Positions 54,798 to 63,179 of a stretch of 64,000 bases of DNA are shown in pieces; position 1 is the stretch's first letter; each line of letters begins with the position of its first letter. The notes under the pieces were generated by a model. That model worked only from the letters and a program-made list of their open reading frames with translations, did not search any database and was not told where the DNA came from. The position numbers and the translations under genes are program-made. Where the stretch lies: NCBI GenBank assembly GCA_018240405.1, contig JAFEFW010000622.1, forward strand, positions 43,326 to 107,325, in the 5' to 3' direction. The DNA comes from Pseudomonadota bacterium. Lineage in GTDB: Bacteria; Pseudomonadota; Alphaproteobacteria; Acetobacterales; Acetobacteraceae.

Positions 54798-56819
54798 ATG
54801 GGTGGCAGTGTCTTACACGCGCTGATCTGGCGAGCGCGGTCAGGCATGCGTATCGATCGGCTTGGCATGATGGCCGGCCATGGATCTTCCGATCCGAACT
54901 ATCGCCCGCCCCGCCTGCCCTATATCTCCGTTGTCGGTCCCCTGAATCTCGAGCTCGAGCCTGACCGCGATCCGCCGCGCGCGATCTTCATCGTCATCCA
55001 GTCGCCAGGCTATCTCGCCGGCCGCGATGGCATGAACGCGCAGGTCGTTCCGGCACCAGGTACACTGCATTTGCGGCTCGACGGCGATACGCGCGCGGAC
55101 GTTGCGATTGATTTCGGGCCGCTCGCCGGCAGCCCGCTGACCGACGCCAATGCTCGCACCGCCGCGGCGCTCATCGAAACCGCCATTCGCGCCGCCGTCG
55201 GCAGTGGCGGCTTCAGCGTCGCCGGTACAGCCGTCACAGATCCGGCCCGTCTCGCAGAACTGCAACAAACCGCCGTGCGCTGGGACAGCGGACGCAAGCG
55301 CTTCGTTATTACTTCGGGACGCCGCGGCACCCGCGCCGATCCCTCTACCCTGCCCGACGCGACGCCCTTGCCAGTGTCACGTGTGGAGACTGAACCCGGC
55401 GCCAGCGACCTCGCCCCGGCGCTGGGCCTGCGCGACGGCGTGTTCGCTGCCGACGGCCGTCTCGCCCGGCAGAAGCTGGCCACGCCCACCGCCATTGCGG
55501 TCGATATCCGCCTCGACCTTTGGGCCGGTTCGCAGCAGGACCTCGCCGCGCTGTTGGAAGCCTGGGCACACACCACGCCGACGCGGACCGAGGTCGCCAC
55601 CTTGCCTGCCCTGCTGGCCGCCGACGTCGCCGCAAACGCCACGCAGATCACGCTACAGCGTGAGGGCGATCCGTTGACCCGCTGGAGCCTGCTGCAGCTT
55701 GAGCCGGACGGCGACTTCGCCGACCGGCTGTCGGCGGAGGCGCCCGTACTGGCCAATGGCGCTGCGCTGGACGCGCGGACACTGCGCCTGACTGGCCCTG
55801 CGACCGCGTCGCTGGGGTTCTTTCATGCCCCGCCGATCGCCCTGCCCGGTCTGCCGGAACATCCCGGCCCGACCGGCTACGCGCTCACTGTCGGCGTGCG
55901 CGCGGACGGCCCGCTTGCCGCCGGGCAGACCGCCCGGTTGGCACGCCTGACCGCAGGCGCTCGGACGGTGCTGCAGGTGACCATCACCATCAGCAACGGC
56001 GGCCCTAATCTGTTCGCCGATGTGACAGTCGCCGCGGATCAAGCCGATGGTACCGCCTTCACACCCGTAACGGTGCGCCTGCCGGCCGCGCAAGTGACCG
56101 CGGGGACTGATCTGCACGTGGTGCTGGATTCGACCCGCTTTGGTCTCGGTGTCTACGCCGACGGCGCGCCGCTGGTGCCGCTTGTCGCAGTACCGGAACT
56201 ACCCGCCGCCGTGTTGCCCGCCGGCGGCTATGACCTGCAGCTTGAACTCGGCAATCCGGCCGGCATCACCCTGCCGGTCCGCATCACCCATCTCCACCTG
56301 ATCGGTCGCCCGCTCGGCCCGCCTGATCCGCGCCTGCGCCGCAGCCTGGCGGCCGCGGTCAGCTGGCGCATCGGCGATCCGATCAACCTGGTGCGGACCG
56401 AGAACGGGTTCACCGCCGCCGGCGAACCATCGGGCGCGGTGGTCGTCGGCGTCGACGGCGATCGTCTGACGCTCGACCGACCTTTGGCCACCGCATGGCG
56501 GCGCGCCAGCACGCTGATCTACAGCCGCAGCCTGTTCTATCACCAGCGCCAGTGGCGGCGCGCCGACGACATCATGAACAACCTGTTCCGGCTGTCGGCG
56601 GAATATCGCGTGTCGACGTTCCTCGACGATCCGCTGCCGGCCGTCAGCGCGCCGCTGGTCGAGCGGCCGGAGGTCGAGGTGCTCGACCTGACACGGCTGC
56701 GGGCCGAGCGCGATGTCGCCGGCACGACGCGGCGCCCCGACTACCCGATGCCGCCAGCGGCGGCCAGCCCGAGTGTGCGGGCACGTATTCGCAGCACAGG
56801 CAGTTCCCGAGACTCATAG
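54798..56819 (+). CDS. Uncharacterised eCIS-operon protein with lectin-like segment
   Basis: 673 aa from ATG 54798, 11 nt after GGAGGA; ATG 54777 and ATG 54846 are options. It is the first gene of the injection-system operon, 9 nt before the sheath start. I do not recognise the family. Residues ~85-215 (GTLHLRLDGDTRADVAIDFG, then RFVITSGRRGT, then LAPALGLRDGVF) resemble a small alpha/beta unit also found in the sheath insertion. Residues ~325-460 look like a LamG/concanavalin-type beta-sandwich (LHVVLDSTRFGLGVYADGAP). The last ~150 residues include a helical, Tyr/Arg-rich part and a Pro-rich tail. A decorating, capping or target-binding role is possible but unproven. Confidence 0.8.
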   Translation: MGGSVLHALIWRARSGMRIDRLGMMAGHGSSDPNYRPPRLPYISVVGPLNLELEPDRDPPRAIFIVIQSPGYLAGRDGMNAQVVPAPGTLHLRLDGDTRADVAIDFGPLAGSPLTDANARTAAALIETAIRAAVGSGGFSVAGTAVTDPARLAELQQTAVRWDSGRKRFVITSGRRGTRADPSTLPDATPLPVSRVETEPGASDLAPALGLRDGVFAADGRLARQKLATPTAIAVDIRLDLWAGSQQDLAALLEAWAHTTPTRTEVATLPALLAADVAANATQITLQREGDPLTRWSLLQLEPDGDFADRLSAEAPVLANGAALDARTLRLTGPATASLGFFHAPPIALPGLPEHPGPTGYALTVGVRADGPLAAGQTARLARLTAGARTVLQVTITISNGGPNLFADVTVAADQADGTAFTPVTVRLPAAQVTAGTDLHVVLDSTRFGLGVYADGAPLVPLVAVPELPAAVLPAGGYDLQLELGNPAGITLPVRITHLHLIGRPLGPPDPRLRRSLAAAVSWRIGDPINLVRTENGFTAAGEPSGAVVVGVDGDRLTLDRPLATAWRRASTLIYSRSLFYHQRQWRRADDIMNNLFRLSAEYRVSTFLDDPLPAVSAPLVERPEVEVLDLTRLRAERDVAGTTRRPDYPMPPAAASPSVRARIRSTGSSRDS

Positions 56820-56828
56820 GAGGCGGTG

Positions 56829-59819
56829 GTGGCCGAGCGTCTGACTCCCGGCGTGTATGTGGAAGAAAAGAGCGGCGGCGTGCGGCCCATCCAGGGCGTC
56901 AGCACCTCCACGGTCGGCTTTATCGGGGTGGCGCCGCGCGGCATCCCGAACGTCGCGACCTTCATCAATGGCTTTGGTGCCTATCAGCGCCTGTTCGGCC
57001 CGCACCAGCGCGGCGAGGCCGGGTTCCTGGCGCAGGCCGTGGACTCCTTCTTCGAAGCGGGCGGACGGCGTGCCTTCGTCGTGCGCGTGGTGCCGCAGAA
57101 CGCGCTGCAAGGCGCGTCACTGCCGCTACGGGCGCGGGCCGCTGACGCGTGGGGCCAGCAGCGCGACGTGCTGCAGTTCAACGCAATCGGCGTAGGCGCC
57201 TGGGCCAACAGCATCCGCATTCATGTCGAAAGTTCGACGTCCTTCCAGGACGCCGCCTTCGCGGTGCGGGTGGAATCGGTCGAGAACGGCAAGTCGCAGA
57301 CGCTGGAGCGCTTCGACAACGTTCGCATGGATCCGGAAAGCGAGGATTACGTTGGGACGGTCATCAACGACACCTCGCGCTACATCACGGTGACGGACCT
57401 GCTGCAGGTGGCGTTCGACGCCGACCCGCAGACCGTCCCACCCTTGCCGGAACGGGCGGCGGAACTGCTGACGCGCCCGGCCTCCGGCCCGTACACCGTC
57501 CCCGAGGGCGCACGCATCGAATTCCGCTGGCGGGACAACGCGGCTGCCGGCAGCGACGATCATCTCGTGCCCGTCACCTTCGACAACGCCGCCGTGACCG
57601 CGGCCGGAGGCAGCTTCAGCAACGGACGCGCCACGCTGACCGCGCAGCAGCTTGGGCAGATCCTGACGGCCGCTCTCGGTTCCGGCTACCGCGTCACCGT
57701 GCCGCAGGCGCCGGCACAGGTCGCCTCCAACAACGGCCCGTTCAACACCACCGGCGGCACGCAGTCAGTGGTGCAGATCGACGGCGCGGCGACGAACCTC
57801 GTCTACACCGCAGCCAGCGCGGCAACGATGGATCTGGGCGCCGGACCGTTCGGCGGCTTGGCCGCCGGGCAGACGCTCACGCTGACGGTCGATGGTGGGA
57901 CGCCGCAATCGTATAATCTGCAGGCAGGCGACATTGGCGGCGGCGGCACGCCGGCCGAACTCGCCGTCGTGCTGAACCGCGAGTTCACTGGCATACAGGC
58001 CTTTGTTGCCGGCGCTAACCTGACCGTGCGCACCGACCGACGGGGTGCCAGTTCGACCCTTGCCATCACCGGATCGGCCGCCGCAGGACTGGGATCGCCG
58101 GGCGCACAGGCCGGCGCCGGCAACGTCGCCGACCCCGCCGCAGTGACGCCGCAGGAACTCGCCGCCGTCTTCAACACCACACTCGGCGCCGGCGCTGCCT
58201 TCGAGGCTCGGGTGCAGGACAGCCACGTTGTCTTCACCCAGATCAACACCGCGGCGAGCCACACCATCCAGTGGGTCTCTGATCCTGGTCCGGCGACGAT
58301 CGTTGCCGATACGACGTTGCACACCGGTCCGGCCATCCCGGCGGCCGGCGCTCAGGTGTCGATCCAGCCGGCGGTTGCCACGCGAGCCTATCGCGTGATC
58401 CGAACCCCGGCGCCGGGCGGAAGTTTCGCTGCCGGCGGGACTGCGCGCACGGTTGCTGTTGCGGTCACCAGCGGTGGCAATACCGAAACATTCCAGGTCG
58501 CGATCCCACAGAACGAGACGCGCACGCCGACGGCACTGGCGGAAGCCTTCACTGCCGTAATCGACGGTGCCCCGGCCAATACCTTCCACCTGGAAGCCGT
58601 CGCCGCGGGCGACACGGTTGTATTCTCGACCGGCCGCGTGGCCGGCGGCGTCACCATTGCCGCCACCGTCAACGGCGCGGCCATCTGGGCCGGGGAGCAG
58701 GGCAGAGCCGGCGCCGCCGGCACCGTCGTCGATTCGCAGTCCGCGGTTGAGATCAGCGCCAGCGAACCGTTCCGTCCCGGCGTCGCCCGCGTCCTGAACA
58801 CGCTGTTGGCGACGCCACGCGCCACCGGTCTCGACCAGGACAGCGCGCTCGATCCGAATTTGCGTCCCAACCTGACCGAGGACACGCCGCTGCGCCTGCT
58901 GGGCGGCACCGACGGCAGCGGCGAGGTTGGCGTGCCGGAATATACCGGGGATGTGACGCCGACCGGCCAACGCACCGGCATGCGCGCCTTCGATACCGCC
59001 GACATCAACATCCTGGTCATGCCCGGCCGCAATGACCCGGGCTTCGTCTCGGCCGCCTCGGCTTATTGTGACCTCAACGACGTATTTCTGATTCTCGACG
59101 GCGTCGGCAGCATCGACCGCGAATTCTCTGCCGGCACCGACGATGTGCGGCAATTTGTCGAGTCCCTGCCCGCGCGGTCCAACAACGCGGCCATGTATTA
59201 CCCTTGGGTGCGCGTGCCCGACCCGGTTGGCGTGGGCCGGAATCCGACGCGATTTGTTCCGCCGTCCGGGCACATGGCCGGCATCTTTGCCCGCACCGAC
59301 AACACCCGCGGCGTATGGAAGGCGCCGGCAGGGATCGAATCGACCGTCAGCGGCGCCATTGCCCTGCAGCACGACCTGCTGGACGCCGACCAGGATTTGC
59401 TGAACCCGATTGGACTGAACTGCATCCGCCAGTTCCCCGGAACGGGCATCATCTCCTGGGGCAGTCGCACCCTCGCCGCCGATCCGCAGTGGCGCTACGT
59501 GCCGGTGCGCCGCACGGCGCTGTTCCTCAAACAGTCGGTCAAACGCGGGTTGAAATGGGCGGTATTTGAGCCGAACGATGCAACCCTGTGGGAGCAGATC
59601 CGCACGAATATCGACGCCTTCATGCGCGGGCTGTTCCGCCAGGGCGCGTTCCAGGGCGCGACGCCGGATGAGGCTTTTGCCGTGCAGTGCGACCGCGAGA
59701 CCAATCCGCAGGAACTGGTTGACCAGGGCATCGTTACGGCCCGCCTGGCGTTCGCGCCACTGAAGCCGGCAGAATTCGTCGTTATTGAAATCAGCCAGAA
59801 GACGCTGCTGACGGCGTAA
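56829..59819 (+). CDS. Contractile injection system sheath protein, oversized
   Basis: 996 aa. The start is GTG 56829, five nt after a perfect AGGAGG (56818-56823); GTG 56826 is just before it. The N-terminal VAERLTPGVYVEEKSGGVRP and a C-terminal block (about residues 790-996, with WGSRTLAADPQWRYVPVRR and FMRGLFRQGAFQG) are classic phage-tail-sheath regions. A large insertion lies between about residues 220 and 660. It contains repeated small units (LTLTVDGGTPQSYNL then LTVRTDRRGASSTLAITGSA; VAVAVTSGGNTETFQVAIP), probably displayed on the outside of the sheath. Afp sheaths are about 350-450 aa, so this one is more than double. Confidence 0.93.
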   Translation: MAERLTPGVYVEEKSGGVRPIQGVSTSTVGFIGVAPRGIPNVATFINGFGAYQRLFGPHQRGEAGFLAQAVDSFFEAGGRRAFVVRVVPQNALQGASLPLRARAADAWGQQRDVLQFNAIGVGAWANSIRIHVESSTSFQDAAFAVRVESVENGKSQTLERFDNVRMDPESEDYVGTVINDTSRYITVTDLLQVAFDADPQTVPPLPERAAELLTRPASGPYTVPEGARIEFRWRDNAAAGSDDHLVPVTFDNAAVTAAGGSFSNGRATLTAQQLGQILTAALGSGYRVTVPQAPAQVASNNGPFNTTGGTQSVVQIDGAATNLVYTAASAATMDLGAGPFGGLAAGQTLTLTVDGGTPQSYNLQAGDIGGGGTPAELAVVLNREFTGIQAFVAGANLTVRTDRRGASSTLAITGSAAAGLGSPGAQAGAGNVADPAAVTPQELAAVFNTTLGAGAAFEARVQDSHVVFTQINTAASHTIQWVSDPGPATIVADTTLHTGPAIPAAGAQVSIQPAVATRAYRVIRTPAPGGSFAAGGTARTVAVAVTSGGNTETFQVAIPQNETRTPTALAEAFTAVIDGAPANTFHLEAVAAGDTVVFSTGRVAGGVTIAATVNGAAIWAGEQGRAGAAGTVVDSQSAVEISASEPFRPGVARVLNTLLATPRATGLDQDSALDPNLRPNLTEDTPLRLLGGTDGSGEVGVPEYTGDVTPTGQRTGMRAFDTADINILVMPGRNDPGFVSAASAYCDLNDVFLILDGVGSIDREFSAGTDDVRQFVESLPARSNNAAMYYPWVRVPDPVGVGRNPTRFVPPSGHMAGIFARTDNTRGVWKAPAGIESTVSGAIALQHDLLDADQDLLNPIGLNCIRQFPGTGIISWGSRTLAADPQWRYVPVRRTALFLKQSVKRGLKWAVFEPNDATLWEQIRTNIDAFMRGLFRQGAFQGATPDEAFAVQCDRETNPQELVDQGIVTARLAFAPLKPAEFVVIEISQKTLLTA

Positions 59820-59825
59820 CGTGCC

Positions 59826-60482
59826 ATGGTGGACCAAGCCCGTCCCCGCGACCCGCTGCGGACCTACCAGTTCCGGCTGCAACTAGAATCACCGGGTCCG
59901 TTGCTGGGCGAACCGTCGCGCTCCGCCACGACCGATCAGGTGGTGGGCGCCGCTGCGGCGCCGGCGGTCTATGTCGCCGGCGTATCGAAGATATCCGGTC
60001 TCGGTGTGACAATTCAACCGAACGAGACCTGGGAGGGCGGCAACAACCTGCACCGCTACGCCAACCCGGATCGGGCGGCGTGGGATTCGCTGACACTGGA
60101 ACAGGGCCTGGCGCTGGACGACACGCTGGAACGCTGGGCCCGCGCCGCGCTGGACTTCGTGATGACCGGCAAGGCACCCACTGAGGCGGTGAAGCGGCGG
60201 CTGTATATCGATGTCTGGGACCCCACCCTGCACGGCCCGCCACAGCCCGGTGCCGGAGTGGGCGGGTCCAGCAGCACGCAGCAGGTCCGGCTGCGCCGCT
60301 ATGTCGTGCAGAACGCCTGGGTGAGCAAGTTCCAGGCGATGCCGCGATTAGATTCGATGTCGAACGAAGTTGGTCTGCTCAGCATCGAGGTCACTCACGA
60401 GGGCTGGTTCATCGACACCACCGCCGCGCCGACGCCGGACGCCGGGGCGACAGCGGGATCGGCATCGGCCCTGATCGCATAG
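59826..60482 (+). CDS. eCIS tube-type protein (T4 gp19-like)
   Basis: 218 aa with the gp19/Afp1-Afp5-type pattern: an N-terminal YQFRLQLE, a middle VSKISGLGVTIQPNETWEGG, RYANPDRAAWDSLTLEQGL, and a C-terminal LSIEVTHEGWF. It is longer than the following tube protein, with extra loops near residues 25-50 and 140-155, so it probably forms the tube start or baseplate end rather than the main tube. It is 6 nt after the sheath stop. The C-terminus is Ala/Thr-rich. Confidence 0.9.
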   Translation: MVDQARPRDPLRTYQFRLQLESPGPLLGEPSRSATTDQVVGAAAAPAVYVAGVSKISGLGVTIQPNETWEGGNNLHRYANPDRAAWDSLTLEQGLALDDTLERWARAALDFVMTGKAPTEAVKRRLYIDVWDPTLHGPPQPGAGVGGSSSTQQVRLRRYVVQNAWVSKFQAMPRLDSMSNEVGLLSIEVTHEGWFIDTTAAPTPDAGATAGSASALIA

Positions 60483-60496
60483 AGGGAAGTGAAGCA

Positions 60497-60988
60497 ATGG
60501 CGAAGGCAGCACGATTCACCGAAACGACACGGCGGGATCCGTTCCGAAACTTTAACTTCATCATCGAGTTTGATGGCGTTGAAGTGGCTGCATGCCGCAA
60601 GATGTCGGCCATCGACGCTACGGTTAATGTGGTTAAATTCCGTCCAGGCAACAATTTGCATAGCAATGATGAGCACTCCCCGGGACGCGTCGAATACCCG
60701 GCGGTCACATTCGAAGGCGGCAAGACCAACGACAAGTCGTTCCAGGACTGGGCGAACAAGCTGATCACCCACGAATTCCGCACCGATCGCACGGCGGAAC
60801 CGGATTTCCGCAAGACCATCGACATCAAGGTGCTGGACATCAACGGCGCCGAAGCGCTGCACTACAAGCTGTTCCGGGCCTTCGTGTCAAAATACACAGC
60901 GATGTCCGATCTCGCCGGCGAGGGCAACGACGTCATCATCGAGACGCTGGAAGTCACGCACGAAGGCTTCGAGCGCATTGAGGCATAA
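60497..60988 (+). CDS. eCIS inner tube protein (T4 gp19/Afp1-like)
   Basis: 163 aa, the normal size of a tube protomer. The pattern FRNFNFIIEFDGVEVAACRK, HSPGRVEYPAVTFEGGKTND and IETLEVTHEGFERIEA is typical. It stacks as hexameric rings inside the sheath to form the injection channel. ATG 60497 follows GAGGGAAG at 60482-60489. It is closely spaced with both neighbours in the operon. Confidence 0.93.
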   Translation: MAKAARFTETTRRDPFRNFNFIIEFDGVEVAACRKMSAIDATVNVVKFRPGNNLHSNDEHSPGRVEYPAVTFEGGKTNDKSFQDWANKLITHEFRTDRTAEPDFRKTIDIKVLDINGAEALHYKLFRAFVSKYTAMSDLAGEGNDVIIETLEVTHEGFERIEA

Positions 60989-61006
60989 GGCGTCCGGAGC
61001 GGCCCG

Positions 61007-61885
61007 ATGATCGAACCCGCCCGCGAAGTCGCGCTTGCCCGTGGCCTGATCGACGAGACCGGCGCCCGCCATCGCCGCGTGTTGCTGCGGCCGTTGAATG
61101 GCTGGCAGGAATGGTCGCTCGCCGCCGCGCCGGACCGGATCGGCGCCGCCGAGGTACATGCGCTGCTGGCCTCATGCATCGAGCGCCTGGGTGGCTATTC
61201 CGAAATCGATACATCTCATACCGCCGCACTGTCGCGGGGCGACCGGGCGCGGCTGGCGCTGGAGCTGCGCAGCCTGCTGTTCGAGGACCGGCTGCCACTG
61301 ACGCAACGCTGCCCGAACCCCGACTGCCGGGAACTCGCGGACCTCGACCTGTTCGTTTCGCAATTGCTGGGCGAGCCGGGGGCACCGGAGCCGGAGTGGT
61401 TTGACGTTGCCACCGAAGACGGACCCGCCCGCGTTCGCCCGCCGACCGGGCTGGATGAGGAAATCAGCATGGCGCTCCCGGCGCCGCCGGAGCAGCAGGC
61501 CGCCCTGCTGTGGAGCCGCATCACCGGGGCCGTCGGCGACCAGCGCGGACTGACCGCCGAAGACTGGCTGGCATTGCGTCCGGCAACGCGCCAGGCAATC
61601 GCGATGGCTCTGGCCGACGGCGAAGCCGCACCGGACCTGACCTTCCTGTCGCGCTGCCCCGCCTGCGCCGGCTGGCTGGAACTGGAAATCAATCCGTTTG
61701 ACCTGCTGACCCGCGAATTGCGCCGCGGCGCCGACCGCCTGCTCGCCGAGGTGCACTGCATCGCCTTCCATTATAGCTGGTCGGAAGACACCATCCTGGC
61801 GCTGCCACGCAGCCGTCGCTGGCGCTACCTCGAACTCCTGCGCGACCAGATCGAAGGCCGCCCGCTCAATGAGGGGTGGGGCTGA
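61007..61885 (+). CDS. T4-type baseplate protein with C-terminal DUF6760-like extension
   Basis: 292 aa. The middle resembles the T4 baseplate family seen in eCIS loci, with two Cys pairs (Cys102/Cys107 in RCPNPDC and Cys217/Cys220 in RCPACAG) that could bind a metal. The end, AEVHCIAFHYSWSEDTILAL followed by an RSRRWRYLELL-type helix (about 247-285), looks like the small DUF6760-type proteins that are usually encoded separately next to this gene. I infer a fusion. It lies in the baseplate/assembly part of the operon, 2 nt before the next start. Confidence 0.78.
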   Translation: MIEPAREVALARGLIDETGARHRRVLLRPLNGWQEWSLAAAPDRIGAAEVHALLASCIERLGGYSEIDTSHTAALSRGDRARLALELRSLLFEDRLPLTQRCPNPDCRELADLDLFVSQLLGEPGAPEPEWFDVATEDGPARVRPPTGLDEEISMALPAPPEQQAALLWSRITGAVGDQRGLTAEDWLALRPATRQAIAMALADGEAAPDLTFLSRCPACAGWLELEINPFDLLTRELRRGADRLLAEVHCIAFHYSWSEDTILALPRSRRWRYLELLRDQIEGRPLNEGWG

Positions 61886-61887
61886 TC

Positions 61888-62094
61888 ATGGCGCACGATA
61901 CGCATTTCGGCCTGAGCCGCCGCGAGCTGGAGGAGCAGTTGCGCTGGTTGCTGGTCAAGCCGCTGCCGAAGGAGCCTGAAAAGCTGGTGGAGGCGATCGG
62001 CCACATCGTCACCACGCTGATCAGCAAGAACAATGAAGCGATCGCACGTTGCATTGCCGACCGCGAGCGCACCGATATGCCGGGACATTCCTGA
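61888..62094 (+). CDS. Small eCIS-operon protein
   Basis: 68 aa from ATG 61888 (an in-frame GTG at 61876 would overlap the previous gene). It is helical and charged: SRRELEEQLRWLLVKPLPKE, then VEAIGHIVTTLISKNNEAI. No known motif. Its place between the baseplate-type gene and the Afp7-type gene, with 2-nt and 1-nt gaps, makes it very likely translated. It could be a baseplate assembly factor. Confidence 0.7.
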   Translation: MAHDTHFGLSRRELEEQLRWLLVKPLPKEPEKLVEAIGHIVTTLISKNNEAIARCIADRERTDMPGHS

Positions 62095-62095
62095 T

Positions 62096-62887
62096 ATGGT
62101 CGTTTCACTTGAGCCCGCGCAGATCGCCTTCAACCTGAAGCTGGAGCGTGGCAAGCTGGTGCGGTTCGCTTCGCCGCAATCCGGCAAGCCGGCGCCGGGG
62201 ACCACACCGAACGAGACCTTCGAGACACTGACATTTCAATACAATCCGTCAACTATCACCCGGACCCGCACGGGGCGTTGGGAACCACGAAAGCAGCGCA
62301 AAGGCTCCGTCGGATCACCGGCCGACATTCGAGGCCGCTCCACCGGCGGGACTGCGTCACTGCTGGCAGAGTCGGAGACGATCGGCTTCAAGCTGATTTT
62401 CGACGCCACCGAGGCCATCCTTGCCAACCGCTCCGGTGACGGACGTACCGTTTCCGAAACCGGTATCCTGCCGGAACTTGCCTTCCTCGACCTGATTTCC
62501 CTCGGCCGGGAAGAGCAGGACGCGCGTAACAGCAAGAGCGCCAGCAAGACGAAGAAGGCAGAGACCGTCCAGCCGATCAAGGCGGACACGCTGCTGCTGG
62601 TCCTGGGCATCCAGCGGATCATTCCGGTCGTGCTGACGTCGCTGACGATTACAGAGCAGAAGTTCAACCCGTCGCTGATGCCGATCCGGGCTGAGGCCGA
62701 TGTCCGGTTCAATGTGCTGGAGCCGGTCGAAAGCGCCTACAACACCTGGATCAAGGCCGCCTTTGACCAGTTGTTCAAGCAGCGGCAGACGATGTCGCGC
62801 CAGGCCAGTGCGACATCGCCGGACGACACCGCGAACACTGCAATCGCCAACGCCTTGCAGCCGCCCAGCGGCGCCACCTGGATCTGA
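62096..62887 (+). CDS. eCIS tube/baseplate adaptor protein (CIS_tube, Afp7 N-terminal type)
   Basis: 263 aa from ATG 62096, one base after the previous stop. The pattern FETLTFQYNPSTITRTRTGR followed by a beta-rich body (IGFKLIFDATEAI, LPELAFLDLISLGRE, LLLVLGIQRIIPVVLTSLTI) fits the contractile injection system tube family that initiates the tube on the baseplate. In Afp7/Pvc7 a LysM domain is at the C-terminus of the same chain; here it is a separate downstream gene. The C-terminal 30 residues are Ser/Thr/Gln-rich. Confidence 0.87.
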   Translation: MVVSLEPAQIAFNLKLERGKLVRFASPQSGKPAPGTTPNETFETLTFQYNPSTITRTRTGRWEPRKQRKGSVGSPADIRGRSTGGTASLLAESETIGFKLIFDATEAILANRSGDGRTVSETGILPELAFLDLISLGREEQDARNSKSASKTKKAETVQPIKADTLLLVLGIQRIIPVVLTSLTITEQKFNPSLMPIRAEADVRFNVLEPVESAYNTWIKAAFDQLFKQRQTMSRQASATSPDDTANTAIANALQPPSGATWI

Positions 62888-62897
62888 CGGAGGTCGC

Positions 62898-63179
62898 ATG
62901 GCGGACCGCTCGTCCCGTTTCTACAATGCACCGGCCTACTCGGTCCCGGCTGCCGACCGGCCCGGCAGTGCCGTCGTGCTGTACCAGCCGCGCCTGGACC
63001 CGCCGCCGCCCGTCGCCGGCACTTATCGCGTGCAGCCCGGCGACCGGCCCGACCTGATCGCGCATAATCTTTTCGGCGATCCGTTCGTCTATTGGCGCAT
63101 TGCCGACGCGAATCCCGACCTGACGCTGGACGAGCTTGCCACGCCTGGCCGCAGCATTGCGGTGCCGGAGAAACGCTGA
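62898..63179 (+). CDS. LysM-domain baseplate protein (Afp7 C-terminal/gp53-like)
   Basis: 93 aa. One LysM-like domain at about residues 41-90 (TYRVQPGDRPDLIAHNLFGD, VYWRIADANPDL). A Pro-rich 40-residue head precedes it. ATG 62898 has GGAGG five nt upstream. LysM proteins of this size sit at the baseplate wedge/hub interface in contractile systems. Its stop overlaps the hub gene start by one base (TGATG). Confidence 0.88.
   Translation: MADRSSRFYNAPAYSVPAADRPGSAVVLYQPRLDPPPPVAGTYRVQPGDRPDLIAHNLFGDPFVYWRIADANPDLTLDELATPGRSIAVPEKR

Noticed and set aside
57765-59882. 705-codon open frame antisense to the sheath gene
   Set aside because: Shadow of a high-GC gene: low-complexity Arg/Gly/Ala-rich product, no family features, opposite a well-supported sheath gene.
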